From JAOPZW01 sp963764585 (GTDB lineage: Bacteria; Actinomycetota; Thermoleophilia; Solirubrobacterales; Solirubrobacteraceae), in contig CAVXTB010000010.1 in assembly GCA_963764585.1 (NCBI GenBank), positions 1 to 64,000 on the forward strand: 64,000 nucleotides of DNA, read 5' to 3'. The position numbers and the translations under genes were made by a program. Positions within the stretch are counted from its first letter, which is position 1. Each line of letters opens with the position of its first letter. The notes beneath the pieces are model-generated. The model was not told where the DNA came from. It did not search any database and worked only from the letters and a program-made list of their open reading frames with translations. Below are positions 37,398 to 48,425 of this stretch, piece by piece.

Positions 37398-38344
37398 CGC
37401 AGGACGAACCCGGTGCCGAGCGGATCGCGCGGATCGAGCGCGAAGCGATGCTCGCCGGTGCGATAGGCCATGCCCTCGACCTCGGTGAGCACGCCCGCGC
37501 CGGTCTCCCCGATCACGCGCCCCACGAACGTCGAGCCGACGATCGAGTCGTGGCGCAGCTCGAGCCCCTCGCGCAGCGCGCCGTCGGCAACCAGCAGCGC
37601 GCAGCGCGCCGACGTCCCCGAGCCGCACGGCGAGCGATCGACCTCGCCGTCGGCGAAGATCGTCACGTTGCGCTGGTGGCGGTCGCCGAGCTCCTCGTAG
37701 AGGATCGTCCCGTACACGCCGTCGGGATCGTCCACCACGCCCGCTGCCTCCAGCGCGCGCTTGACCGAGCGCCCCGCCTCGATCAGCGCAGGCAGGTCCG
37801 CGGGCACGACGCGCAGCCCGAAGCGATCCGCCGGCACCGCCGCGTAGGTCGCCCCGCCGTAGGCGACGTCGACCTCCACGCCGGCGACCGCGACGCCGCG
37901 CGCCACCACGAACGACGGCACGTTGCGAAAGGCGACCGCCTCGACGCGCCCGCCGGCGAGCCGCACGCGCGCCACCACGCGCCCCGACGGCACGTCGACG
38001 GTCACGTCGACCGCGCCGTCGTCAGGGGCTGCCACCAGGCCCGACTCCACCGCCCAGGCGCCCAGGGCGATCGTCCCGTGCCCGCACGCGGTCGAGTAGC
38101 CGTCCTTGTGCCAGAACAGCACGCCGAGGTCGGCGCCCGCGTCGTCGGGGTCGACGAGGAAGCAGCCGTACATGTCGGCGTGGCCGCGCGGCTCGTGGCA
38201 GAGCAGTCGCCGGACGCGGTCGACCTCCTCCGAGATGCCGGCCCGCCGCTCGCGGACGGTCGCCCCGGCGATCGGCGGCACGCCGGCCGTGACGATGCGG
38301 AACGGCTCGCCGGCCGTGTGGTAGTCGGTTGCCGCGACCTCCAC
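37394..38344 (-). CDS. Proline racemase/4-hydroxyproline epimerase family protein
   Basis: 316 residues. Both catalytic cysteines are present: C87 in STACGHGTIALGAW and C240 in DRSPCGSGTSAR. This points to a racemase or 2-epimerase rather than trans-3-hydroxyproline dehydratase, where the second Cys is Thr. DYHTAGEPFRIVTAG is the family N-terminus. It starts 9 bp after nuoN, so it is probably read through from the nuo operon, an unexpected neighbour. Confidence 0.85.
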   Translation of the reverse strand: MEVAATDYHTAGEPFRIVTAGVPPIAGATVRERRAGISEEVDRVRRLLCHEPRGHADMYGCFLVDPDDAGADLGVLFWHKDGYSTACGHGTIALGAWAVESGLVAAPDDGAVDVTVDVPSGRVVARVRLAGGRVEAVAFRNVPSFVVARGVAVAGVEVDVAYGGATYAAVPADRFGLRVVPADLPALIEAGRSVKRALEAAGVVDDPDGVYGTILYEELGDRHQRNVTIFADGEVDRSPCGSGTSARCALLVADGALREGLELRHDSIVGSTFVGRVIGETGAGVLTEVEGMAYRTGEHRFALDPRDPLGTGFVLR

Positions 38345-38353
38345 GGCGCGACC

Positions 38354-39874
38354 TCAGAAGAGGCCGCTGAAGGCGTGCCCCGCGTCGACCGCCAGGTCGA
38401 AGAGCGGCGAGGGCACGATGCCGAAGAACAGCGTCGCGGCGCCGAACAGCAGCGCGACGAACCACGTCTCGGGCTGCACGCGCGGTGCGTCGGCCTCGGG
38501 CGAGCCGCCGGCGATCGCGGGGCGCCCGGTCGCAAGCGCCGTGCCGGGCACGGGCGCGTCCTGCATCCACATCGCGGCGATGACCTTCAGGTAGTAGGCC
38601 AGCGACACCATCGAGCCGATGACGATGACGACGCCCAGCCAGGTGTAGTCGCCGTCCACCGCCGCATCGATCAAATAGAACTTCCCGATGAAGCCGGCGG
38701 TCGCCGGGATGCCCGACAGGCCGAGCATCGCCAGGGTCATCGACATCGCCAGCAGCGGGCGCTGCACGCCCAGGCCCTGCACCGAGGCGATGTCGTCGCC
38801 CAGCCCGGTCTCGCGCTCGCGGATGACGATGACCGCGAAGGCGGCCAGGTTCATCATCAGGTAGACGGCCAGGTAGAAGACGGTCGCCTGCACGCCGAGC
38901 TGCGTGGCGACGACGACGCCGGCGAGCATGTAGCCCGCCTGCGCCACCGACGACCACGCCATCAGGCGCTTGAGCGAGCTCTGGCCCAGCGCGCCGACGT
39001 TGCCGACGGCGATCGTGATCGTCGCGAGCACCGCGAGCGCCGGCGCCCAGTCGGTGCTGACGTCGAGCAGCGCGACGTCGAAGAGCCGCAGGAAGGCCCC
39101 GAACGCCGCCGCCTTCGTGGCCACCGCCATGAACGCGGTCACGGGGGTCGGCGCGCCCTCGTAGACGTCGGGCGTCCACTGGTGGAAGGGGGCCACCGAC
39201 GCCTTGAAGGAAAGACCGACGACGCTCAGCGCCACGCCGGTGAGCAGCAGCGGGTCGTTGGCCATGTCGCCGACGCCGTTCGCGATCCCGGCGAAGTCCG
39301 TCGAGCCGGTCGCGCCGTAGAGGAAGGCCAGCCCGTACAGCAGCGTCGCCGAGCCGACCGAGCCGATGATGAGGTACTTCAGCCCCGACTCCAGCGACGT
39401 CGCGCGGCGCATCTCGGTCGCGCACAGCACGTAGAGCGGGATCGACAGCAGCTCGAGGCCGAGGAACAGCGTCACGAGGTTCTGGGCGGCGACGAGCACC
39501 CACATGCCGGCCGTCGCGGTGAGCAGCAGCGCGAAGTACTCGCCGTGCGCGGCCTCGCGCGGCGCCACCGCGCGCCACGACAGCAGCACTGCCGCCGCGC
39601 CGCCGGTGCAGAAGACGTAGCTCAGGACGTTCGTGAGGTCGTCGAGGCGCAGCGCACCGGCGATCAGGTCCTTCTCCTCGCCGTGCTGCCAGACCCCGAG
39701 GCCGATCGCCGCCCCGAAGCCGGCGAGCGCCAGCAGCGGGACGATCGTCTCGCGCACGACGCGCGGGCGCATGAGCCCGACCATCAGCACGAGCGTCGCG
39801 GCGCCGAGCAGCGCGACGAGCGGCGACAGGCCGGCCCAGTCGATGTGGGGGCCTTTGACGGCGGCGAGGATCAT
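38354..39874 (-). CDS. nuoN: NADH-quinone oxidoreductase subunit N
   Basis: 506 residues with about fourteen helices, an antiporter-like proton channel of complex I. LELLSIPLYVLCA (conserved Glu), KASVAPFHQWTPDVYEGAPTPVTAF (channel Lys and broken helix) and MAWSSVAQAGYML are diagnostic. The ATG overlaps the nuoM stop (ATGA). Last complex I gene of the operon. Confidence 0.95.
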   Translation of the reverse strand: MILAAVKGPHIDWAGLSPLVALLGAATLVLMVGLMRPRVVRETIVPLLALAGFGAAIGLGVWQHGEEKDLIAGALRLDDLTNVLSYVFCTGGAAAVLLSWRAVAPREAAHGEYFALLLTATAGMWVLVAAQNLVTLFLGLELLSIPLYVLCATEMRRATSLESGLKYLIIGSVGSATLLYGLAFLYGATGSTDFAGIANGVGDMANDPLLLTGVALSVVGLSFKASVAPFHQWTPDVYEGAPTPVTAFMAVATKAAAFGAFLRLFDVALLDVSTDWAPALAVLATITIAVGNVGALGQSSLKRLMAWSSVAQAGYMLAGVVVATQLGVQATVFYLAVYLMMNLAAFAVIVIRERETGLGDDIASVQGLGVQRPLLAMSMTLAMLGLSGIPATAGFIGKFYLIDAAVDGDYTWLGVVIVIGSMVSLAYYLKVIAAMWMQDAPVPGTALATGRPAIAGGSPEADAPRVQPETWFVALLFGAATLFFGIVPSPLFDLAVDAGHAFSGLF

Positions 39875-41360
39875 CGCTGCGCCACCCGCGCTGGCGCCGT
39901 CAACGCCTTCGCGTCCCTGATCGACGCCTTCACCGCGCCCTCGCTCTTGGTCAGCGCGCCCTGCGGATAGAGCGCGAACGCGACGATCAGCGCGACGAGC
40001 GGGGCGAGCACCAAGCCGTCGGTCAGCGCGATCTCGCGCGACTCCACGTGCGGCCCGACGCGGTTGTGCATCGAGCGGATGAACAGCCGCAGCGTGTAGA
40101 CGCTGGCCAGCGCGACGCCGGTGAAGGCGACCATCGCGATGACGATCTTCGCGTTGAAGACGCCGAGCAGGATGAGGAACTCGCCGACGAAGTTCGACGA
40201 GCCGGGCATCGCGAGGTTGGCGAACGCGACGATCAGGAACAGCGCGGCGAGCACGGGCGCGCGGAACGCGATGCCGCCCATGTCGCGGATGTCCTCCGAG
40301 CCGCCGGAGCGCGCGGCCAGCAGCGCGCAGATGAAGAACGCCGGCGCGACCACCAGCCCGTGGTTGACCGCCTGCAGCAGCGCGCCCTGCGCGCCGGTGT
40401 CCTGCAGCGAGAAGACGCCGAGCGTGATGAAGCCCAGCTGCGCCACCGACGAGTACCCGAGGATCAGGCGCGCGTCGGGCGTCGTGAACGCCATGACCGA
40501 GCCGTAGAGGACCGAGGCCAGCGCGATCAGCAGGATCAGCTCCTGGAAGTGCACGGCCGCGTCGGGGAACAGCGGCAGCGCGACGCGCAGGAAGCCGTAG
40601 GCCGCGACCTTCGACAGGATCCCCGAGAAGACGGCCAGCACCGGCAGCGGCATCGCCTTGTACCCGTCGGGCATCCACCCGTGCAGCGGGAAGGCGGGCA
40701 TCTTCACCAGGAACGCCGCGGTGAAGAACAGGAAGATCCACTCCTGCGAGCCGGTCGGCAGCCGCCGCGCCGCCGAGCCGAGCTGCACGAGGTCGAACGT
40801 CACGGTGTCGCCCGGCGCGAGCACGCCGGTCGCCACCGCCGCCGACAGCATCAGCAGCGACCCGACGAGCGTGTAGATGAAGAGCTTGACCATGCTCGCC
40901 ACCCGGTTGGGCGTCGCGCCCCAGCCGCCGCCCAGGAAGAGGAACGGCACGAGCATGAGGTCGAAGAAGATCACGAACAGCGCGAGGTCCTGGGCCATCA
41001 GCGCGCCGAGGACGCCGCTCTCCGCCAGGCCGAACCACAGGTAGAACAGGCGCGGGCGCTCCCATTCGCGCAGCGCCGACCAGGCGATGCTCGCGAAGAA
41101 CAGCACGGCCGCGAGCACGATGAGGAAGAGGTTCAGCCCGTCGACGCCGAGCTTGTAGTGGATCCCCAGCTCGCTGATCCAGACCTTGTCGGTGACGAAC
41201 TGCAGGCCCGGCTGGCCTCCGTCGAACTTGACGAGCAGGACGACCGCGAGCACGAGCGTCGCCGCCGATCCGAGCAGCGCGGCGAAGCGCGCCTCGCCGG
41301 CGGGCAGGATGAGCCCCGCCACGACGGCGGCGAGCGGGAGCCAGAGCAGGATCGTGAGGT

Positions 41361-41364
<4 letters not shown>
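39871..41364 (-). CDS. nuoM: NADH-quinone oxidoreductase subunit M
   Basis: 497 residues, antiporter-like. FFDLMLVPFLFLGGGWG, AAFLVKMPAFPLHGWMPDGYKAMP, GYSSVAQLGFITLGVFS and AMPGSSNFVGEFLIL are the characteristic motifs, including the channel Glu and Lys. Coupled to nuoL by ATGA. Confidence 0.95.
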
Positions 41365-43364
<2,000 letters not shown>

Positions 43365-43367
43365 GGT

Positions 43368-43667
43368 CTAGCCGTGCAACTCCCGGATCTCGTCGACGTC
43401 GATCGGCAGTCGCCGGCGGTAGATCGCCACGACGAGCCCGAGCCCGATGCACACCTCGCAGGCCGCGACGACCATGACGATGATCGCGAAGATCTGCCCC
43501 TCGCTGTTGCCCCACATCCGCGCGAAGGCGATCAGCGCGATGTTGGCGGCGTTGAGCATCAGCTCCAGGCACAGCAGGATCACGAGCGGGTTGCGCCGCG
43601 TGAGCACGCCCGCCGCCCCGACCGAGAAGACGAGGGCGGAGACGACGAGGTACCAGTCGACGCTCAC
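43368..43667 (-). CDS. nuoK: NADH-quinone oxidoreductase subunit K
   Basis: 99 residues, three helices. RRNPLVILLCLELMLNAANIALIAF holds the conserved membrane Glu, and FAIIVMVVAACEVCIGLGLVVAIYR the second. GTG 43667 overlaps the nuoJ TGA (GTGA). Confidence 0.95.
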   Translation of the reverse strand: MSVDWYLVVSALVFSVGAAGVLTRRNPLVILLCLELMLNAANIALIAFARMWGNSEGQIFAIIVMVVAACEVCIGLGLVVAIYRRRLPIDVDEIRELHG

Positions 43668-44335
43668 CAGCCGCCCTCCCCGCCGAAGCGCGCCGGGTCG
43701 CCGGCTTCGACGCCGAGCTCGAGCGGCGTCGACGTGCTCGGCCCGCCGACCGCCTCGGCCATCGTGCCGGTGCCGGGCGGCAGCGCGAAGTCGATGGCCG
43801 CCAGGCGCTCGGCCTCCTCGCCGATGCCGCCGCGCCGGCGCGCGAGCACCACCGCGCCGACCGCCGCGATCAGCAGCAGGAACGACGCGACCTCGAAGGG
43901 CAGCAGGAACCTCGTCAGCAGCAGCTCGCCGATCTGGTTCGGGCTGCCGAACGACGCCTCGACCGTCGGGCCGTCGGTGGAGAGCGCCTTCAGGCTCGAG
44001 CCGAGCACGGCGATCGCCAGCTCGGCGAAGAGCGCGAGCCCGAAAAGGACCGCGATGGTGCGCTGGCCGCGGCCGACCGGCGCGCGCAGCTGCGCGGGCT
44101 CCGACCCGCCGACGTAGGCCACGACGAAGACGTAGAGCACCATCACCGCGCCGGCGTAGACGACGACCTGCGCAGCCGCGACGAACTGCGCCTGCAGCAG
44201 CAGGAACAGCGCCGCCAGCGACAGCAGGTGGAAGACGAGCGCGAGCACCGCGTAGAACGGGTTGCGCACCATCACCACTCCGACTGCGCCGCAGACGGCG
44301 CCGATGCCCGCGATGAAGAAGAAGACCTCGGACAT
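43664..44335 (-). CDS. nuoJ: NADH-quinone oxidoreductase subunit J
   Basis: 223 residues, five helices then a hydrophilic tail. NPFYAVLALVFHLLSLAALFLLLQAQFVAAAQVVVYAGAVMVLYVFVV is the conserved block with the pi-bulge helix. The tail after residue 165 (GPSTSTPLELGVEAGDPARFGGEGGW) is longer than in enterobacteria. Confidence 0.94.
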   Translation of the reverse strand: MSEVFFFIAGIGAVCGAVGVVMVRNPFYAVLALVFHLLSLAALFLLLQAQFVAAAQVVVYAGAVMVLYVFVVAYVGGSEPAQLRAPVGRGQRTIAVLFGLALFAELAIAVLGSSLKALSTDGPTVEASFGSPNQIGELLLTRFLLPFEVASFLLLIAAVGAVVLARRRGGIGEEAERLAAIDFALPPGTGTMAEAVGGPSTSTPLELGVEAGDPARFGGEGGW

Positions 44336-44350
44336 GCGCGGGACGGGAAG

Positions 44351-44896
44351 CTACTCGCCCTCGCGGCGCAGCGGCGTGCGCTCGAAGGGCTCGGCCAGCA
44401 GCATCTCCTTGGTGAAGATGAGATCGGGGCGCGTGTAGTCGGACATCTCGTAGTCGTTGCCCATCGTGATCGCGTCGAACGGGCAGGCGACCTCGCAGTA
44501 GCCGCAGAAGATGCAGCGCGCGAGGTTGATCTCGTAGACGGCCGCGTAGCGCTCGCCGGCGCTGATGCGGTGCTCGGGCGTGTTCTCGGCGGCGACCACG
44601 CGGATGCAGTCCGCTGGGCACGCAGCGGCGCACAGCGAGCAGCCCACGCACTTCTCCAAGCCCGTGTCCTCGAAGCGGTGCAGGCGATGGCGCCCGCGGA
44701 AGCGCGGGTAGACCGGCACCTTCTCCTCGGGGTACTGGAACGTCGTCACGCCCTGCACGATCCCGCGGCGGAACGTGGTCTTCAGGCCGCGCAGCGTCTC
44801 GCCGAACGCGCGGTAGGTCCCGCCGGCCGCGCTCGGCTGCGGGCTGCGGACGACCTCGATCGTCTCCTCGGGCAGGTTCCACTTCGCCGTGCTCAT
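44351..44896 (-). CDS. nuoI: NADH-quinone oxidoreductase subunit I
   Basis: 181 residues with two ferredoxin-type 4Fe-4S motifs, CVGCSLCAAACPADCI and CIFCGYCEVACPFDAI (clusters N6a and N6b). It links the peripheral arm to the quinone site. ATG 44896 overlaps the nuoH stop. Confidence 0.95.
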   Translation of the reverse strand: MSTAKWNLPEETIEVVRSPQPSAAGGTYRAFGETLRGLKTTFRRGIVQGVTTFQYPEEKVPVYPRFRGRHRLHRFEDTGLEKCVGCSLCAAACPADCIRVVAAENTPEHRISAGERYAAVYEINLARCIFCGYCEVACPFDAITMGNDYEMSDYTRPDLIFTKEMLLAEPFERTPLRREGE

Positions 44897-45924
44897 GCCA
44901 CCACCACGATCGCGGTCACCAGTGCGTTGAGGGTCGCCAGCGGCAGCAGCACCTTCCAGCCGAAGCTCATCAGCTGGTCGTAGCGCAGGCGCGGCAGCGT
45001 CGCGCGGATCCAGATGAAGAAGATGACGACGACCCACATCTTGGCGATCACCACGAACGGGTCGACCCAGGTGGGCGGGTCGATCCCGAACGGCAGCAGC
45101 CAGCCGCCGAAGAAGACGGTCGTCACCACGCCCGAGACGACGAGCACGTTGAGGTACTCGGCGAAGTAGTAGGACGCGAAGCGCCCGCCGCCGTACTCGG
45201 TCATGTAGCCCTGCACGAGCTCGGCGTCGGCCTCGACGAGATCGAACGGCGGCCGGTTGGTCTCGGCGAAGGACGCCGTCAGGAAGATGAGGAAGCCGAC
45301 GATCTGCGGGATGAAGTACCACATGCCCGCCTGCGCGTAGACGATCCCGGTGAGCGACAGCGTGCCCGCGGTCATCACCACCCCGACGAGCGCCAGGCCC
45401 TGCGAGACCTCGTAGGAGATGAGCTGCGCGGCGGCGCGCATCGAGCCCAGGAACGAGTACTTCGAGCCCGACGACCAGCCGCCGAGCATGATCCCGTAGA
45501 AGGCGACGGCGCCGAAGGCGAACAGGTACAGCGGCCCGATCGACACGTCGACGCCGTACAGCCCGGTCTTCGTGCCGAAGATGTCGACGGTGTCGCCGAA
45601 CGGGATGATCGCGAAGGCCGCGACCGCGGTCATGATCGACAGCAGCGGCGCGATCGCGAACAGCCAGCCGATCGACGTGCGCGGGCGGAACTGCTCCTTG
45701 GTCAGCAGCTTGACGATGTCGGCCATCGGCTGCAGGAGCCCGAACGGCCCGACGCGGTTCGGTCCGTAGCGGTTCTGGAAGCGCCCGAGCAGCTTGCGCT
45801 CGACGATGAGCACGACGGGAACGAGCTGCAGGCCGACCGCGAAGATCACGATCGCCTTGAGGATCTGCATCCACCACGGCTCGAAGTAGCCGACCTCGGC
45901 GAGTGGCAGGCCCGTCAGACCCAC
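44893..45924 (-). CDS. nuoH: NADH-quinone oxidoreductase subunit H
   Basis: 343 residues, about eight helices. LLGRFQNRYGPNRVGPFGLLQPMADIVKLLTKE and FAETNRPPFDLVEADAELVQGY line the quinone chamber. Starts with GTG 45924, ten bases before the nuoG stop, behind a GGAGGGGGGA ribosome-binding site encoded in the nuoG tail. Confidence 0.95.
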   Translation of the reverse strand: MGLTGLPLAEVGYFEPWWMQILKAIVIFAVGLQLVPVVLIVERKLLGRFQNRYGPNRVGPFGLLQPMADIVKLLTKEQFRPRTSIGWLFAIAPLLSIMTAVAAFAIIPFGDTVDIFGTKTGLYGVDVSIGPLYLFAFGAVAFYGIMLGGWSSGSKYSFLGSMRAAAQLISYEVSQGLALVGVVMTAGTLSLTGIVYAQAGMWYFIPQIVGFLIFLTASFAETNRPPFDLVEADAELVQGYMTEYGGGRFASYYFAEYLNVLVVSGVVTTVFFGGWLLPFGIDPPTWVDPFVVIAKMWVVVIFFIWIRATLPRLRYDQLMSFGWKVLLPLATLNALVTAIVVVA

Positions 45925-45976
45925 GGGGTCCCCCCTCCTGGCGGCTGCGTGCCCGGCGTGGCTGCGGACGGGGGTG
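45915..45976 (-). repeat. 62-bp coupling cassette, copy 1 (nuoG/nuoH)
   Basis: Matches 49699-49760 at 53 of 62 positions, including an 18-base exact core GGGTCCCCCCTCCTGGCG (plus strand). It encodes the nuoG C-terminus, the ribosome-binding site and the GTG start of nuoH. Confidence 0.8.
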
Positions 45977-48425
45977 CGCGACGCACGTCCACCAGCGGAC
46001 CAAGGAGAGCATTCGTCTCCAGGAACACGCTGCCCTCGGGCATCGCGGCGCGCAGCGCGACCGTGGCGTCGACCGTGTGGCCGTCGGCGCCGACGACGAC
46101 GTGGTCGCCCTGGAAGAGCTCGAGGCGCTGCGCGTCGCCCGGCGACATCTCCAGCTGCAGCTTGGGGTGCAGGAACTTCAGCGCGGGGGAGACGCGCACC
46201 TCGGTGGCGTTCCAGATCGACCGGAAGGTGCCCAGGCGCAGGCGGCCGTTGGCTTCGGCGGCCGCGGGCGGCGCCGTGCGGTCAGCCGTGACCTCTGCGC
46301 CCGGGAACGCCGCGGCGGCCTCGCGTGCCGGCCAGCGCACGCCCTTGCCGCCGATCTCCTCGAGCGTCAGGCCCTCGTAGAACGGAACCGCCGCGAACAG
46401 CTGGGCGCTCGCCATCGCCCCGGTCAGGACGCCGAGGTCGAGGTCCAGCCGCCGCGCGAGGTCGGCGATGACCGACCACTCCGAGCGCGTGGCGCCGGGG
46501 TGGCCGATCGCCGGGCGCAGGCGCTGCACGCGGCCGTCGGGATGGGTGAGCGTGCCCTCCTTCTCGGCGTAGCTCTCCGCCGGGAAGATGATCCCGGCGT
46601 GCTCGCGGATGCCGTCGGTGAGGAAGGCGGCGTGCGCGACGACGGTGGTCGCGCGGTCCATGGCGTCGGCCCACGCGTCGCGGCCCGGGAGGTCGACCAT
46701 CGGATCGGCGTGCAGCAGGTAGAGCGCCGTCAGCTCGCCGCTGTGGGCGGCCGCGGCGATGGCGGCGGCGTCGCGGCCGGGGCGCTCGACGTCCGCCAGG
46801 CCAGGCCCGGCGTTGGGCAGCACGCCCGCCTCGGCGAGGCCGCGCCCGTTCGTGCCGGCCGGCACGCACAGCAGGCCCGCGCCGTCGCGCCCGCCGAGCA
46901 GGTCCAGGCGGCCGGCCAGGTCGAGCAGCGCGTGCGCGGCCTGCGCGCCGCGCGGCCCGGAGACCAGGCGCTGGCCGTAGAGGATCACGACGTCTTCGCC
47001 GGCCTGCAGCGCGCGGCCCAGCGCGCGCACGGCGTCGGGGTCGGCGCCGGCGCTGGCCGCGAAGCGGTCGACGTCCTCGCGGCGGCCGGCCTCGAGCGAT
47101 GCGGCGAGCGCCATGACGAACGCCTCGCCCGCACCGGGCGCGTAGCGGACGCTGGCCGTCGCGTTGGGGTCCAGCGACGAGGGGCGGCTCGTGGCCACCG
47201 CGAGCTTGACGCGCTGGCGGCGAACGCCCTTGCGGATGCGCAGGTCGACGATCGGCATGTCGTCGACCGGCTCGCAGTCGAGCACGAGCACGCTGTGCGC
47301 GAACTCGAGGTCGGCCACCGTCGCCTGCGCGGCCGGCGCGCCGAGCGCGCGGTGCAGCTCGAGCGGCAGCGTCCCGTCGGGCCGCGAGTCGATGTCGCCC
47401 GAGTCCAGGCCCTCGCGCACCAGCCGCTGCAGGAGGAAGCCCTCCTCGTTGGTCGTCTCGCCGCCGACGATCGCGCCGACGCGGCCCTTCGCGCGCCGCA
47501 GCGCGCTCGCCGCCTCGCTCAGCGCGCGGTCCCACGAGACGGGCCGCAGCTCGCCGCCGTCGCGGATCAGCGGCTGCGTGACGCGCTCGTCGACGTGGAC
47601 CGCCTGGTAGGCGAAGCGGCCCTTGTCGCACAGCCAGCCGTCGTCGACCTCGACGTTGTCGCGCGCCATGACGCGCAGGACGCGCTCGTCGCGGACGGTG
47701 AACGACACGTTGCACTGCGACGGGCACATGTTGCAGACCGAGCCCGCCGCCTCGATGTCCCACGGGCGCGCGCGGAAGCGGTAGGGCTGCGAGGTCAGCG
47801 CGCCGACCGGGCACAGCTCGACGATGTTGCCGCTGAACGGCGCGACGTAGGGATGGCCGTCGAAGGTCGAGACGTAGGTGTGGGCGCCGCGCTCCTCGAG
47901 GACCAGCTGGTAGTCCTCGGAGACCTCCTGGCTGAAGCGCACGCAGCGGTAGCAGAGGATGCAGCGCTCGCGGTCGATGGCGACGAGCGGGCTGAGCGCG
48001 AGCGGCTTCTGGAAGTGGCGCTTGGGCTCGATGAAGCGCGAGCGCCCGCCGCCCCAGCCGAAGGAGATGTCCTGCAGCGGGCACTCCCCGCCCTTGTCGC
48101 AGACCGGGCAGTCGAGTGGGTGGTTGATGAGCAGGAACTCGACCACCGCCTCCTGGGCCTGCTTGACGCGGTCGGTCTGCGTGTGGACGACCATGCCGTC
48201 CCTGACCCCGGTCGAGCAGCCGGTCTGCAGCTTGGGGATGCCCTCGATCTCCACCAGGCACATGCGGCAGGCGCCGACGGGCGCGCCGAGCTTTGGCTCG
48301 TAGCAGAAGACCGGGATCTCGACGTCGCCGAACTTGGCCGCGTCGACCAGCATCGCGTTGTCCGGCGCGGTGACCTCGACGCCGTCGATCGAGAAGGTGA
48401 CCATCCGCGGGTCGGGCCTGGGCAT
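45915..48425 (-). CDS. nuoG: NADH-quinone oxidoreductase subunit G
   Basis: 836 residues. N-terminal 2Fe-2S domain (PVFCYEPKLGAPVGACRMCLVE), HPLDCPVCDKGGECPLQD and CILCYRCVRFSQE clusters, then a molybdopterin-type domain. CNMCPSQC plus a Cys 28 residues on (WLCDKGRFA) fits the extra N7 cluster motif C-x2-C-x3-C-x27-C. Its ATG overlaps the nuoF stop by one base (TGATG). The final residues PGGGTPWV come from the nuoH ribosome-binding site. Confidence 0.94.
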   Translation of the reverse strand: MPRPDPRMVTFSIDGVEVTAPDNAMLVDAAKFGDVEIPVFCYEPKLGAPVGACRMCLVEIEGIPKLQTGCSTGVRDGMVVHTQTDRVKQAQEAVVEFLLINHPLDCPVCDKGGECPLQDISFGWGGGRSRFIEPKRHFQKPLALSPLVAIDRERCILCYRCVRFSQEVSEDYQLVLEERGAHTYVSTFDGHPYVAPFSGNIVELCPVGALTSQPYRFRARPWDIEAAGSVCNMCPSQCNVSFTVRDERVLRVMARDNVEVDDGWLCDKGRFAYQAVHVDERVTQPLIRDGGELRPVSWDRALSEAASALRRAKGRVGAIVGGETTNEEGFLLQRLVREGLDSGDIDSRPDGTLPLELHRALGAPAAQATVADLEFAHSVLVLDCEPVDDMPIVDLRIRKGVRRQRVKLAVATSRPSSLDPNATASVRYAPGAGEAFVMALAASLEAGRREDVDRFAASAGADPDAVRALGRALQAGEDVVILYGQRLVSGPRGAQAAHALLDLAGRLDLLGGRDGAGLLCVPAGTNGRGLAEAGVLPNAGPGLADVERPGRDAAAIAAAAHSGELTALYLLHADPMVDLPGRDAWADAMDRATTVVAHAAFLTDGIREHAGIIFPAESYAEKEGTLTHPDGRVQRLRPAIGHPGATRSEWSVIADLARRLDLDLGVLTGAMASAQLFAAVPFYEGLTLEEIGGKGVRWPAREAAAAFPGAEVTADRTAPPAAAEANGRLRLGTFRSIWNATEVRVSPALKFLHPKLQLEMSPGDAQRLELFQGDHVVVGADGHTVDATVALRAAMPEGSVFLETNALLGPLVDVRRAPPSAATPGTQPPGGGTPWV

